A DNA stretch of 64,000 bases from Paenibacillus athensensis. Lineage in GTDB: Bacteria; Bacillota; Bacilli; Paenibacillales; NBRC-103111. Made by a program: the position numbers and the translations under genes. The stretch covers positions 62,001 to 126,000 of the forward strand of contig NZ_MYFO02000003.1 of assembly GCF_004514475.2 (NCBI RefSeq), in the 5' to 3' direction. Positions 1-7,316 of the stretch are shown here, in pieces; position 1 is the stretch's first letter; the number at the start of each line of letters is the position of its first letter. Below the pieces are notes generated by a model. It was given only the letters and a program-made list of their open reading frames with translations. It had not been told where the DNA came from and made no database searches.

Positions 1-967
1 TGTAGACGATGATCGCGTGAATTTGCAGGTATTAACGGATATTCTCGAATCTGCGAGCTATGAGGTATCGACGGCGATCAGCGGCGTTGAGGCGTTAGCG
101 AAATTGAGTGGAACCCGATTCGATTTGTTGATTCTGGACGCCATGATGCCGAATATGTCGGGATATGAGCTGACGCGCATCGTTCGGGAACGCTACACGT
201 CCTCCGAGCTGCCCATCTTGCTGTTAACGGCGAGGAGTAGTCCGGAGGATATTCAGACCGGCTTCCAGTTAGGGGCTAACGATTATTTGACGAAGCCGGT
301 TGGCTCGCTTGAGCTGAAGTCCCGGGTGCGGGCTTGGACGGAGCTGACGCTGTCGATCGAGCAGCGGCTGCAAATCGAAGCTGCATGGCTACAGGCCCAG
401 ATCAAGCCGCATTTTTTATTTAACGTCCTTCATGCGATATCGACCTTGGGCTACACGGATACGGACCGTATGCAGATTTTGCTGGAGCATTTCAGCAATT
501 ACCTGAGGAGCAGCTTTGATTTCCAGAATGTCGACAGTGTGGTGTCCATCGAGCAGGAGCTGGAGCTTGTACGCAGTTATTTATATATAGAAAGAGAGCG
601 CTTCGGCGAACGCCTTCAGGTGGAGTGGAGGGTCGATGCCAAGCGGGATGTTCTCGTGCCTCCGCTATCGATTCAGACCTTGGTGGAAAATGCGGTCAGA
701 CACGGGTTAGTCACACGGATTCGCGGGGGCGTCATTACGATCCGCATCGATGAACAAGATACCTTCACGGAGGTCGCCATCTGCGATGATGGCGTAGGGA
801 TGGAAGAAAGCCAATGGTGGCCGCTGCTCCATGCTTCGCCGGGCAATGGTCAAGGGATCGGCCTGCGCAATACCGACCGTCGTCTGAAGCAGTTGTTTGG
901 CAGCGGGCTGCGGATTCAAAGCGTCCCGGACCAGGGGACGACCGTATCTTTTCGTATACCGAAGTAA
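1..967 (+). CDS. Hybrid two-component protein, C-terminal part: receiver domain plus LytS-type histidine kinase (5' end outside the window)
   Basis: Partial gene. The reading frame is open from base 2 (V-D-D-D-R-V-N), the usual start of a receiver domain, so the GTG at 17 is internal and the protein continues upstream. Residues up to about 110 form a receiver domain with the phospho-acceptor Asp in LLILDAMMPNMSG and the conserved Lys in LTKPVG. The rest is a LytS/YehU-type kinase: the H-box is QAQIKPHFLFN and the ATP-binding N-box is LVENAVRHGL, followed by GIGLRNTDRRL. This arrangement is typical of large membrane sensors of the 7TM-DISM type in Paenibacillus that signal through a kinase after an internal receiver. 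The ligand cannot be judged without the N-terminus. It ends 90 bases before the Hsp70 gene, with no clear terminator. Confidence 0.9.
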   Translation, partial: VDDDRVNLQVLTDILESASYEVSTAISGVEALAKLSGTRFDLLILDAMMPNMSGYELTRIVRERYTSSELPILLLTARSSPEDIQTGFQLGANDYLTKPVGSLELKSRVRAWTELTLSIEQRLQIEAAWLQAQIKPHFLFNVLHAISTLGYTDTDRMQILLEHFSNYLRSSFDFQNVDSVVSIEQELELVRSYLYIERERFGERLQVEWRVDAKRDVLVPPLSIQTLVENAVRHGLVTRIRGGVITIRIDEQDTFTEVAICDDGVGMEESQWWPLLHASPGNGQGIGLRNTDRRLKQLFGSGLRIQSVPDQGTTVSFRIPK

Positions 968-1057
968 TTGATGGACAACGCTGAAGTGCTTATAGTAAGC
1001 GGAAGAAGAATGGCGTGAGGATAACATTTGTAAATAGAAAAAGAAAGAAGGTTTTTC

Positions 1058-2764
1058 ATGGCAACGATGATTGGAATTGACCTGGGGACTTCAAACAGCT
1101 TGGTTGCTTATTGGACGGATAGTGGGCCAAAGCTGATCCCAAATGCGTTCGGGAGCTATTTGACCCCATCTGTCGTAAGCGTAGACGATCATGGCGAGAT
1201 GATGGTCGGTCAAATTGCCAAGGAACGCCTCATTACGCATCCCCACGTAACGGTGGCGGCATTTAAACGATTTATGGGGACGGAGAAACAGTTTCATCTC
1301 AACAAATATAAACTTTCGGCTGCAGAGCTGTCTTCCCTTGTTTTGCGGTCGCTGAAGGCGGATGCGGAAGCTTTTCTCGGTGAAGAAGTGACCGAAGCGG
1401 TCATCAGTGTTCCCGCTTATTTTAACGATGCCCAGCGTAAAGCGACAAAATATGCAGCTGAGCTTGCAGGTCTGAAAGTGGAACGGCTCATCAGCGAGCC
1501 AACTGCTGCTGCGCTTTCTTACGGTTTGCACGAAAAAGCGGACAACACGCAATTTTTGATTTTCGACCTAGGCGGAGGCACGTTTGACGTATCGATCCTT
1601 GAGTTTTTTGAAGGTATTATGGAGGTTAAGTCGGTTGCAGGCGACAATTTTCTGGGTGGGGAAGATTTTACCGAGCTGCTCGCCAACTATTTTATTGAAA
1701 AAAGCGAACTTGTATTGGCGGAGTTGGACAGTAAGGCCAAGTCGATCATTTTTAAACAGGCCGAGCTATGCAAGCGTGAGCTTGCCGGTGCGACTACAGG
1801 GAAGATGGTGTATGAAACGCTTGAAAAAACCTATGAAGTCGCCATAAATTATGCACAATTCGAGAAACTCGCCGCTTTGTTAATTACTCGACTAAGAAAC
1901 CCGATTGAACGGGCGTTAAGTGACGCATCGCTGACACCGAAAGATTTGGACGCGGTTATTCTAATCGGTGGCGCTACCCGGATGCCGCTGATCAAATCGG
2001 TGGTTGGGAAAATGTTCGGGCATTTCCCGCTGTCCAACATCAATCCCGATGAAGCGGTGGCTTTGGGCGCAGCTGTTCAAGCAGCTTTGAAAAACCGCGA
2101 CCAGGCGCTGAATGAGATGATTTTAACGGATGTTTGCCCATATACGCTGGGCATTGAGGTTAGTAAACGAGTTGGTGAGACGGAACATTATGAGCATGGG
2201 TACTTTTCTCCGATCATAGAACGCAATAATCCAATTCCGTATAGCAGAGTCGAGAATTTCTGCACAGTTAGCGACAATCAGGAAGAGATTCTTCTGAAAG
2301 TGTATCAGGGGGAAAGTCTTCGTGTAGCCAACAATTTGTTTTTAGGGGAACTCCATATCGCGGTCCCGCGCAGGAAAAAGGGAGAGGCCACGATTGATGT
2401 TCGGTTTACTTACGACATAAACGGCATTTTGGAAGTGGAGGTTCATTCCGTATTAACCCGTGAAAAATACACCCTTGTGATTGAAAAAAATGCAGAAAAA
2501 ATGTCGCCGGAACAGTTGGCCGCACGGCTGGCTGCGTTGAAGGATATTAAAATTCACCCTCGTGACCGCGCGGAAAACCGTTTGCTTGTAGCTAAAGCTG
2601 AGCGGCTATATGAAGAATCTATCGGTGTAAAGCGTGAAAAAATTATGTATTATTTGGCGCAATTCGATGGGGTCCTTTCACAGCAAAACCCGCGGGAGAT
2701 TGCCCACGCGGCGAAAGAGTTTAAACACTTCCTGGATTCGATCGAGCAAACTCGTGATTATTAG
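1058..2764 (+). CDS. hscC: HscC-like Hsp70 family chaperone
   Basis: 568-residue Hsp70 protein, shorter than DnaK (about 610) and close to HscC of enterobacteria. The ATPase domain covers about residues 1-360: phosphate loop GIDLGTSNS (DnaK normally has GTTNS), EPTAAALSYG, DLGGGTFD, and the adenosine motif IGGATRMPLI. A substrate-binding domain and a short helical lid follow, without the acidic EEVD-like tail. The preceding RBS is AAGAAAGAAGG. The next gene starts 20 bases downstream and encodes a divergent J-like protein, the same pairing as HscC with DjlB/DjlC in E. coli, so this is a specialised Hsp70-J pair and not the housekeeping DnaK. No CIRCE element is visible upstream. The clients are unknown. 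Subfamily assignment is inferred from length, motif details and neighbour. Confidence 0.85.
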   Translation: MATMIGIDLGTSNSLVAYWTDSGPKLIPNAFGSYLTPSVVSVDDHGEMMVGQIAKERLITHPHVTVAAFKRFMGTEKQFHLNKYKLSAAELSSLVLRSLKADAEAFLGEEVTEAVISVPAYFNDAQRKATKYAAELAGLKVERLISEPTAAALSYGLHEKADNTQFLIFDLGGGTFDVSILEFFEGIMEVKSVAGDNFLGGEDFTELLANYFIEKSELVLAELDSKAKSIIFKQAELCKRELAGATTGKMVYETLEKTYEVAINYAQFEKLAALLITRLRNPIERALSDASLTPKDLDAVILIGGATRMPLIKSVVGKMFGHFPLSNINPDEAVALGAAVQAALKNRDQALNEMILTDVCPYTLGIEVSKRVGETEHYEHGYFSPIIERNNPIPYSRVENFCTVSDNQEEILLKVYQGESLRVANNLFLGELHIAVPRRKKGEATIDVRFTYDINGILEVEVHSVLTREKYTLVIEKNAEKMSPEQLAARLAALKDIKIHPRDRAENRLLVAKAERLYEESIGVKREKIMYYLAQFDGVLSQQNPREIAHAAKEFKHFLDSIEQTRDY

Positions 2765-2783
2765 AGAGTGAGGTGGGTGACGA

Positions 2784-3902
2784 ATGAATTGCTGGGCTGT
2801 ACTTGGGATTGCGCGAACGACAGATACCTCCATAATCAAAAAAGCTTATAAGCAGCAGTTGCTCATCCACCATCCCGAAGATGACCCTGCAGGCTATCAG
2901 ACTGTAAGAGAAGCGTATGCAGCAGCGATGAATGAGGCCAAAAGGCAAGCAAAGTTGTCTCAAGCAAATGCCGAGACCATTGCTTATGCCCAAGTAAATA
3001 CGCAAGACGAAGCTGCCGGGGATGAGCAAGTTAACCGACGGTTGTACAGGCTCGGAGGCAGCGATCTTGACGACAAAGGCGATACGGAAACGAGCGGGGG
3101 CCGCGATGACGAGCAACGCCCTGTGACGACGCGCCGCTATCTAGCCAAAGACATTCATGATCAAGCTCGCGTGGAAAATGATTTTATGACGCACCTCGCG
3201 CGCCTGTATCACGATCCTGACCAAAGAGACGACCCCGAGGCTTGGCAAGCGTTGTTCAGTCACGATGTGCTGTGGGATATTCAATCTAAGTCGGCGATAG
3301 ATCAACGCATGCTGCGATTTTTTTCAAACAACTATAACCTGAATAACAATGTTTGGATAACGATTGAAACCCATACGGGGTTATTTGATAAAATGACAAA
3401 AAATGCCGACAGGTATTCAGCCTGTTTTGTTGATACCTACGCGTTAGCGACGCAACAAATCAACGTGCCGAGTAGACGCAACATGGCGGCTGCGTACGAG
3501 GGGCAAATGATTAAAGTGCCCAGCGTAAGTTGGTGGAGATTCTGTTTCAGAATTCCTATTACCTGGATTGTGTTGGGGGTTATTGGGCATGGCGTTGTGA
3601 TTCCATTCTATCTGATTTACGTGCTCGTGCGGATGGTGTTGTTCGTTAAAAGACGAAATTGGAAAATTATTATGTGGGAATACACCTGTACTTATGTCAA
3701 TAGTTGGGGAATGAGATATGACTTTAAATATATCGACATCATCAAAATTGTACAAAGATATAAAATGGTTACGGTGTACCTGAAAAATAAAAAGATTCGC
3801 ATCAGGCCTGAGCGAGTCCACAATCTGGACCAACTGCTCACCAAAATGAGCCGGTATCAAGGGGCGGATGGCGAAGCGATTATTGTGCGGGAGCTTGGAT
3901 GA
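2784..3902 (+). CDS. Membrane-anchored J-domain-like co-chaperone of the HscC-type Hsp70
   Basis: 372 residues. The first 60 match the DjlB/DjlC-like J fold: WAVLGIARTTD, then IKKAYKQQLLIHHPEDDPAGYQTVREAY. The canonical HPD tripeptide that stimulates Hsp70 ATPase is H-P-E here, as in other HscC partners. A charged, low-complexity stretch (about 60-120) leads to a domain of unknown type and then two closely spaced hydrophobic segments near residues 252-290, so the protein is probably membrane-bound with the J domain in the cytoplasm. The last 80 residues are basic and beta-rich, resembling a PH-like fold, but that is only an impression. It is 20 bases from the Hsp70 gene with a good GAGGTGGGTGA RBS, so the two are co-transcribed. 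The likely role is recruiting the Hsp70 to membrane clients. Confidence 0.75.
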   Translation: MNCWAVLGIARTTDTSIIKKAYKQQLLIHHPEDDPAGYQTVREAYAAAMNEAKRQAKLSQANAETIAYAQVNTQDEAAGDEQVNRRLYRLGGSDLDDKGDTETSGGRDDEQRPVTTRRYLAKDIHDQARVENDFMTHLARLYHDPDQRDDPEAWQALFSHDVLWDIQSKSAIDQRMLRFFSNNYNLNNNVWITIETHTGLFDKMTKNADRYSACFVDTYALATQQINVPSRRNMAAAYEGQMIKVPSVSWWRFCFRIPITWIVLGVIGHGVVIPFYLIYVLVRMVLFVKRRNWKIIMWEYTCTYVNSWGMRYDFKYIDIIKIVQRYKMVTVYLKNKKIRIRPERVHNLDQLLTKMSRYQGADGEAIIVRELG

Positions 3903-4530
3903 TTTTCTTGAAGTTTATGGAAAATTAATATTTGTGAAATATAATAAGCAAGGAACAATCGACCACTCCATTTTGGGAAGCGCTGATTCGCTGAAGGAAG
4001 TTTCCGCCAACGAAAATCACATTTTGCTCGGCGCACTGTTTTTGCTGATCATGGGAATTGCACTTGCTCTGGTTCCGGTTATTATGTATCCCATCTTGCA
4101 ACGATACCATCCAACGTTGGCTCTCGGTTATGTTGTTTTTCGGGGGGCTCTGGAAACCTTCGCCTATATGGCAACGGCTATGAGCTGGCTATTGCTTGTG
4201 GTGCTAAGTCAGGAACAGGCAAACGCCAGTTCCCCGGATTACGTCGGCTTTCAGATGCTGGGTAATCTGTTGGGGCATGGGAGCGAACAGATTCAATCGA
4301 TTACCGCGATTGTATTCAGCCTTGGCGCTTTGATGTTTTATTATGTATTGTACCAATTCAAACTCATTCCCAAATGGCTGTAGGGCTGGGGGCTGGCTGC
4401 CGCTGCACTTTATTTGGCCGCCGGTGTGCTCGATTGGTTTGGAGGGTCGTTCACATTTCTTCAAATGCCGCTTGCGCTGCAGGAGATGGTCATGGCGATC
4501 TGGTTGATCGTAAAAGGATTTAATCGGTAA
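3868..4530 (+). pseudogene. DUF4386 family membrane protein, 5'-truncated and interrupted by an in-frame TAG
   Basis: From about 3960 the frame encodes a typical DUF4386 protein: VSANENHILLGALFLLIMG, ALGYVVFRGALE, and YYVLYQFKLIPKWL. A TAG at 4381-4383 then replaces what is normally Ser in the conserved PRWLSGWGL segment, and the same frame continues with GWGLAAAALYLAAGVLDWFGG and ends LQEMVMAIWLIVKGFNR at TAA 4530, which is the normal family C-terminus. The usual first membrane helix is also missing; the frame starts inside the J-protein gene without its own RBS. So the gene has lost its 5' end and carries one nonsense codon. TCG to TAG needs one base change, so the lesion may be recent, or a sequencing error for that position only. 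Confidence 0.8.
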
Positions 4531-4534
4531 AAGA

Positions 4535-4580
4535 TAAAGGATGCCCGGCGCCGTGATCGGCTGAAGGACATCCTTTTTGC
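4535..4580 (+). terminator. Rho-independent terminator after the Hsp70/J/DUF4386 unit
   Basis: AAAGGATG (4536-4543) pairs with CATCCTTT (4569-4576) and is followed by a short T-run. The loop contains a GC-rich stretch. Confidence 0.7.
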
Positions 4581-4870
4581 TTGTTCGCTGAATTGCGGCC
4601 CTTGGACGTATTTTACGAATTCAACCAGTCTCGTCATTAACGGCTCGTCGACGATTGTGAATACGAGTGCGGATTGTACAATGCTCCTTGTTTTCAGGCA
4701 GGGGGGACGACGGTAAATGTGACGCTGGATGCGGGGCGTTCGTTTACGATTTTTCTGGAGGATTTTACGAGTGTAGCGGTGGAATGCCAATCCGAGACGC
4801 CCACGCCGGGTGCGGTGTGTACGAGAAGTTTACTGCTGGACATGCGCTATTGCGTCAAATTTAACGAAAC
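4579..4870 (+). pseudogene. Frameshifted relict resembling an S-Ena type endospore appendage subunit (DUF3992-like)
   Basis: Two overlapping frames together read like one small beta-rich, Cys-containing protein. Frame A from 4579 gives CSLNCGPWTYFTNSTSLVINGSS and continues to ADCTMLLVF. After a run of six G bases at about 4700, frame B continues with GGTTVNVTLDAGRSFTIFLEDFTSVAVEC and then LDMRYCVKFN. The pattern of an N-terminal Cys pair, GTT-x-NVTL, a central FxxIAVxC strand and a final Y-C-V-K-F resembles endospore appendage (S-Ena) subunits of Bacillus and Paenibacillus. No start codon with RBS exists upstream, since the terminator of the previous gene abuts it, and there is no in-frame stop after the last motif. 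Family assignment is by pattern memory only, so moderate. Confidence 0.45.
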
Positions 4871-4882
4871 GCCAGCGATGCA

Positions 4883-4922
4883 ACAAGGAGCCAACTCCGG
4901 TTATCCGGGGTCGGCTCCTTTG
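4883..4922. terminator. Bidirectional terminator between convergent units
   Basis: AAGGAGCC (4885-4892) pairs with GGCTCCTT (4913-4920), with an inner CCGG/CCGG pairing. It is flanked so as to serve the minus-strand gene ending at 4928 as well as plus-strand transcription. Confidence 0.7.
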
Positions 4923-4927
4923 TGCAA

Positions 4928-5506
4928 TTACAGGGCTGCGGAACGCTTGCGGCGGCAAATCGCCATCCATACGCCCCACAAAAGCAATATGCCAAACAGG
5001 ACGTAGGCTACGATAAAAAGTCCAAATTTGCAAGCCGAAAAGCTGGAGTACAAGAGCGCCAGTGCTGCAGGAATCGCTTCGGGCCGGGCGATGAAATAGA
5101 AAGAAACGAGGTTCTCAAGAATGTCAAAGCACGGGGCGAGCAAGCCGGCGGCCAAGGCGACGAGGCTGGCTTTCTTCAGAAACGGCCGATGCGCCACAAG
5201 CTTGTAGACCAGCAGGCCGATGCTGCCATGCAGCAGGAACGTAGCCAGGATGAACACGAAGTCGATGCATTGGGTCTGAAAATAAATGCCCAAGCTGTTA
5301 TGGTCCAGCATGTAACGGTAGTAAGCGGTAAGCTTTGCGGCGCTGAAGCTGAGCTGACCTTCATAATAGGGGACGGGATATTGCGATCGGCGATACCAAT
5401 CGTTTAATAAAAGAGTCGCCCCTTGATTGAATATGACGGCGGCAAGGACGAGGAGCAGCGCGTAGGCGGTTCTGATTCGGACAAGTCGATTCCAGATCGT
5501 TTTCAT
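4928..5506 (-). CDS. Small integral membrane protein of unknown function
   Basis: 192 residues with about four predicted membrane segments: AYALLLVLAAVIFNQGA near the N-terminus, FVFILATFLLHGSIGLLVY, ASLVALAAGLLAPCFDIL, and FIVAYVLFGILLLWGVW near the C-terminus, closed by a basic tail (CRRKRSAAL). A 50-residue loop between segments one and two lies probably outside. I do not recognise a family. It has its own upstream region (5507-5577), and the MerR gene behind it is on the same strand with its stop at 5578, so both may be transcribed from the MerR promoter, which would make this membrane protein a candidate target of that regulator. Confidence 0.7.
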   Translation of the reverse strand: MKTIWNRLVRIRTAYALLLVLAAVIFNQGATLLLNDWYRRSQYPVPYYEGQLSFSAAKLTAYYRYMLDHNSLGIYFQTQCIDFVFILATFLLHGSIGLLVYKLVAHRPFLKKASLVALAAGLLAPCFDILENLVSFYFIARPEAIPAALALLYSSFSACKFGLFIVAYVLFGILLLWGVWMAICRRKRSAAL

Positions 5507-5577
5507 GAAAAACCCTCCAACTCATATGTTTGATTGAATTGTAGAGTCTTCCGTAACGAGAGAGTCAAGAGGTGGAT

Positions 5578-6426
5578 TCAAACATGTTGCGCGACGGGCG
5601 CTTGCAGCTCAACGAGCACATCGTTATAGTCGCGGCAGTGGTTCTCACGGCCGAACCAGTGAATTTCCCGGACGGGGCCGGTTGAGGTGTATCCGTTCAA
5701 GCCCAGCCATTTGAATAGCTCGAACAGGGCGTGGCCGACATCCATGAAAGCTCCGCGATGGATCAGACTGGCTACAAGGGGCTCCGCCGGCCATTCGTTC
5801 AGTTGGACCGCATCGCCAGACGAGGAGGGGACCTGCCCGGGCTGGATAGCGACGGCGGCTTCGATATCGAAATCAGCCTCCGTAAATTCAGACATGTGAT
5901 AACGCACGTACTCCTGATCCGTCAGGATTGCGTTCAGCTCCAGCCAGCGCTCCAATTGATCGAACAGGGCGCAGCGGTAGCGGGGCATGTCCGCCGGCAA
6001 TGGGACGATGGTGCGGATCGAAGCCACGGTTATGGCCGGAACCTGCTTCAACACGATGTCATACCGGGGTTGTTCCCCCATCTGCTGAAGCTGGTGCAGG
6101 CGATGGTCCAGCCGCTGCACTTGTTCGGTTTTGTCGCGAATTTCGCTGGCGATGGCGTCGCGTTGTCGGGTTAGCAGGCCGATGGCGGTGTCGGTAGAAA
6201 GTCGGCGATCCATCATTTCCTTGATCTGTTCCAGGGAAAGTCCGGCATCCTTGAAGGCTTGAATTTGATGAACGAAAGCCAATTGGTCATAGGTATAGTA
6301 ACGATAGCCGGAATGGGGATCGATCTGCGCAGGCGCTAACAAGCCGATGTCGTCGTAATGGCGCAAGGTGCGGACGGTAACTTGGGCGAGCTTGGAAAAT
6401 AAGCCGATTTTGATCAACGGGGTCAT
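5578..6426 (-). CDS. MerR family regulator with a GyrI-like C-terminal ligand domain
   Basis: 282 residues from the ATG at 6426, chosen because an AGAAGGAGG RBS lies 8 bases before it; a second in-frame ATG at 6447 precedes that RBS. Residues 1-70 are the MerR winged helix: IGLFSKLAQVTVRTLRHYDDIGLLAP, SGYRYYTYDQL, and FKDAGLSLEQIKEMM. A dimerisation coiled coil follows (about 75-120), then a GyrI-like/effector-binding domain of about 150 residues starting at YDIVLKQVPAITVASIR. This is the BmrR/TipA-like layout that senses small, often lipophilic or cationic ligands. The likely targets are its own promoter and the membrane protein gene downstream at 4928. Confidence 0.85.
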   Translation of the reverse strand: MTPLIKIGLFSKLAQVTVRTLRHYDDIGLLAPAQIDPHSGYRYYTYDQLAFVHQIQAFKDAGLSLEQIKEMMDRRLSTDTAIGLLTRQRDAIASEIRDKTEQVQRLDHRLHQLQQMGEQPRYDIVLKQVPAITVASIRTIVPLPADMPRYRCALFDQLERWLELNAILTDQEYVRYHMSEFTEADFDIEAAVAIQPGQVPSSSGDAVQLNEWPAEPLVASLIHRGAFMDVGHALFELFKWLGLNGYTSTGPVREIHWFGRENHCRDYNDVLVELQAPVAQHV

Positions 6427-6532
6427 GGGATTGCCTCCTTCTAGCATGACTATATCATGAATGATTCATCGATTGCGTGCGGGTTGTTGGAGGATTACAA
6501 AAAAATCTCGTTAATTCTGTGGCTCACACACA

Positions 6533-6561
6533 ATGACTCGGGAATTTTAATGTTATATAAT
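6533..6561 (+). promoter_or_regulatory. Candidate sigma-A promoter of the biuret/allophanate hydrolase operon
   Basis: -35 ATGACT (6533-6538), a 17-base spacer, and -10 TATAAT (6556-6561). The -10 lies inside the GlnR/TnrA-type box at 6551-6567. The predicted start is near 6568, giving a leader of about 47 bases. Confidence 0.5.
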
Positions 6562-6567
6562 ATTACA
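6551..6567 (+). promoter_or_regulatory. GlnR/TnrA-type nitrogen control box
   Basis: TGTTATATAATATTACA matches the consensus TGTNAN7TNACA, and also the longer TnrA consensus TGTNANAWWWTMTNACA, at every defined position. It overlaps the -10 of the promoter driving the hydrolase operon, the position expected for repression under nitrogen excess. Assignment is by consensus match. Confidence 0.65.
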
Positions 6568-6582
6568 TATAAATGAATATTA

Positions 6583-6593
6583 ATGACACATAC
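6583..6593 (+). repeat. Shared motif copy 1 (ATGACACATAC), candidate operator
   Basis: The same 11 bases occur inverted at 9163-9173 in front of the ABC importer operon. Flanking similarity extends to a following TxACA. It is absent from the other promoters of the locus that I inspected. A PucR or other locus-specific regulator is the natural candidate; this is an inference. Confidence 0.4.
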
Positions 6594-6614
6594 CTTACAT
6601 AAGGGGCGATGACG

Positions 6615-7316
6615 ATGTTTGTGGAGAGTAATCCGTATCCTTTTCCGTATAACGGTGATCTGAAGGCGGGTAATACGGCGTTGGTGGTTATTGATATGCA
6701 GACTGATTTTTGCGGCTACGGCGGGTATGTCGATCGAATGGGGTATGATATTTCGCTGACCCGGCGGGCGGTGGAGCCGATTCGGAAGCTCCTGGAGGCG
6801 GCCCGGGCTGTTGCGGGCTTGACGATTATTCACACGCGGGAGGGACATCGCCCGGATTTGTCGGATTTGCCGGCCAATAAAAGATGGCGCAGCAGCCGGA
6901 TTGGCGCAGAGATTGGCTCGGCGGGGCCGGCGGGACGCATTCTCGTGCGCGGGGAGCCGGGTTGGCAAATCATCGAGGAGCTGGCGCCGCTGCCGGGCGA
7001 GGTGATCATCGATAAGCCGGGGAAGGGCAGTTTTTATGCGACGGATCTGGATTTGATTTTGCGGACAAAGGGGATACAAAATTTGATTTTGACTGGCATT
7101 ACGACGGATGTTTGCGTACACACGACGATGCGCGAAGCGAATGACCGCGGGTATGAGTGCGTGATTCTTGCGGATTGCACGGGGGCGACGGATGAAGCGA
7201 ATCATCGGGCTGCGCTGGCTATGGTGACGATGCAGGGCGGGGTGTTCGGCAGTGTATCCGATTCCGGCCGGGTGATCGCTGCGTTGGAAGCGATGGCAGG
7301 GAAGGTGGAAGTGTAA
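6615..7316 (+). CDS. biuH: Biuret amidohydrolase (isochorismatase-like cysteine hydrolase)
   Basis: 233 residues from the ATG at 6615; the ATG at 6609 is too close to the AAGGGG RBS. The enzyme family hydrolyses biuret to allophanate and ammonia. The isochorismatase-fold triad is visible: Asp27 (VVIDMQTDFC), Lys134 (IIDKPGKGSF) and Cys167 (TTDVCVHTT). Segments typical of characterised biuret hydrolases are present: the N-terminal YPFPYNG, GGYVDRMGYD, HTREGHRPDLSDLPANKRWRS, and GRILVRGEPGW. The next gene, overlapping by one base, encodes allophanate hydrolase, the enzyme that consumes the product, which supports the substrate call. Closely related hydrolases act on other ureides, so biuret is likely but not proven. 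A GlnR/TnrA box sits in the promoter. Confidence 0.85.
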   Translation: MFVESNPYPFPYNGDLKAGNTALVVIDMQTDFCGYGGYVDRMGYDISLTRRAVEPIRKLLEAARAVAGLTIIHTREGHRPDLSDLPANKRWRSSRIGAEIGSAGPAGRILVRGEPGWQIIEELAPLPGEVIIDKPGKGSFYATDLDLILRTKGIQNLILTGITTDVCVHTTMREANDRGYECVILADCTGATDEANHRAALAMVTMQGGVFGSVSDSGRVIAALEAMAGKVEV

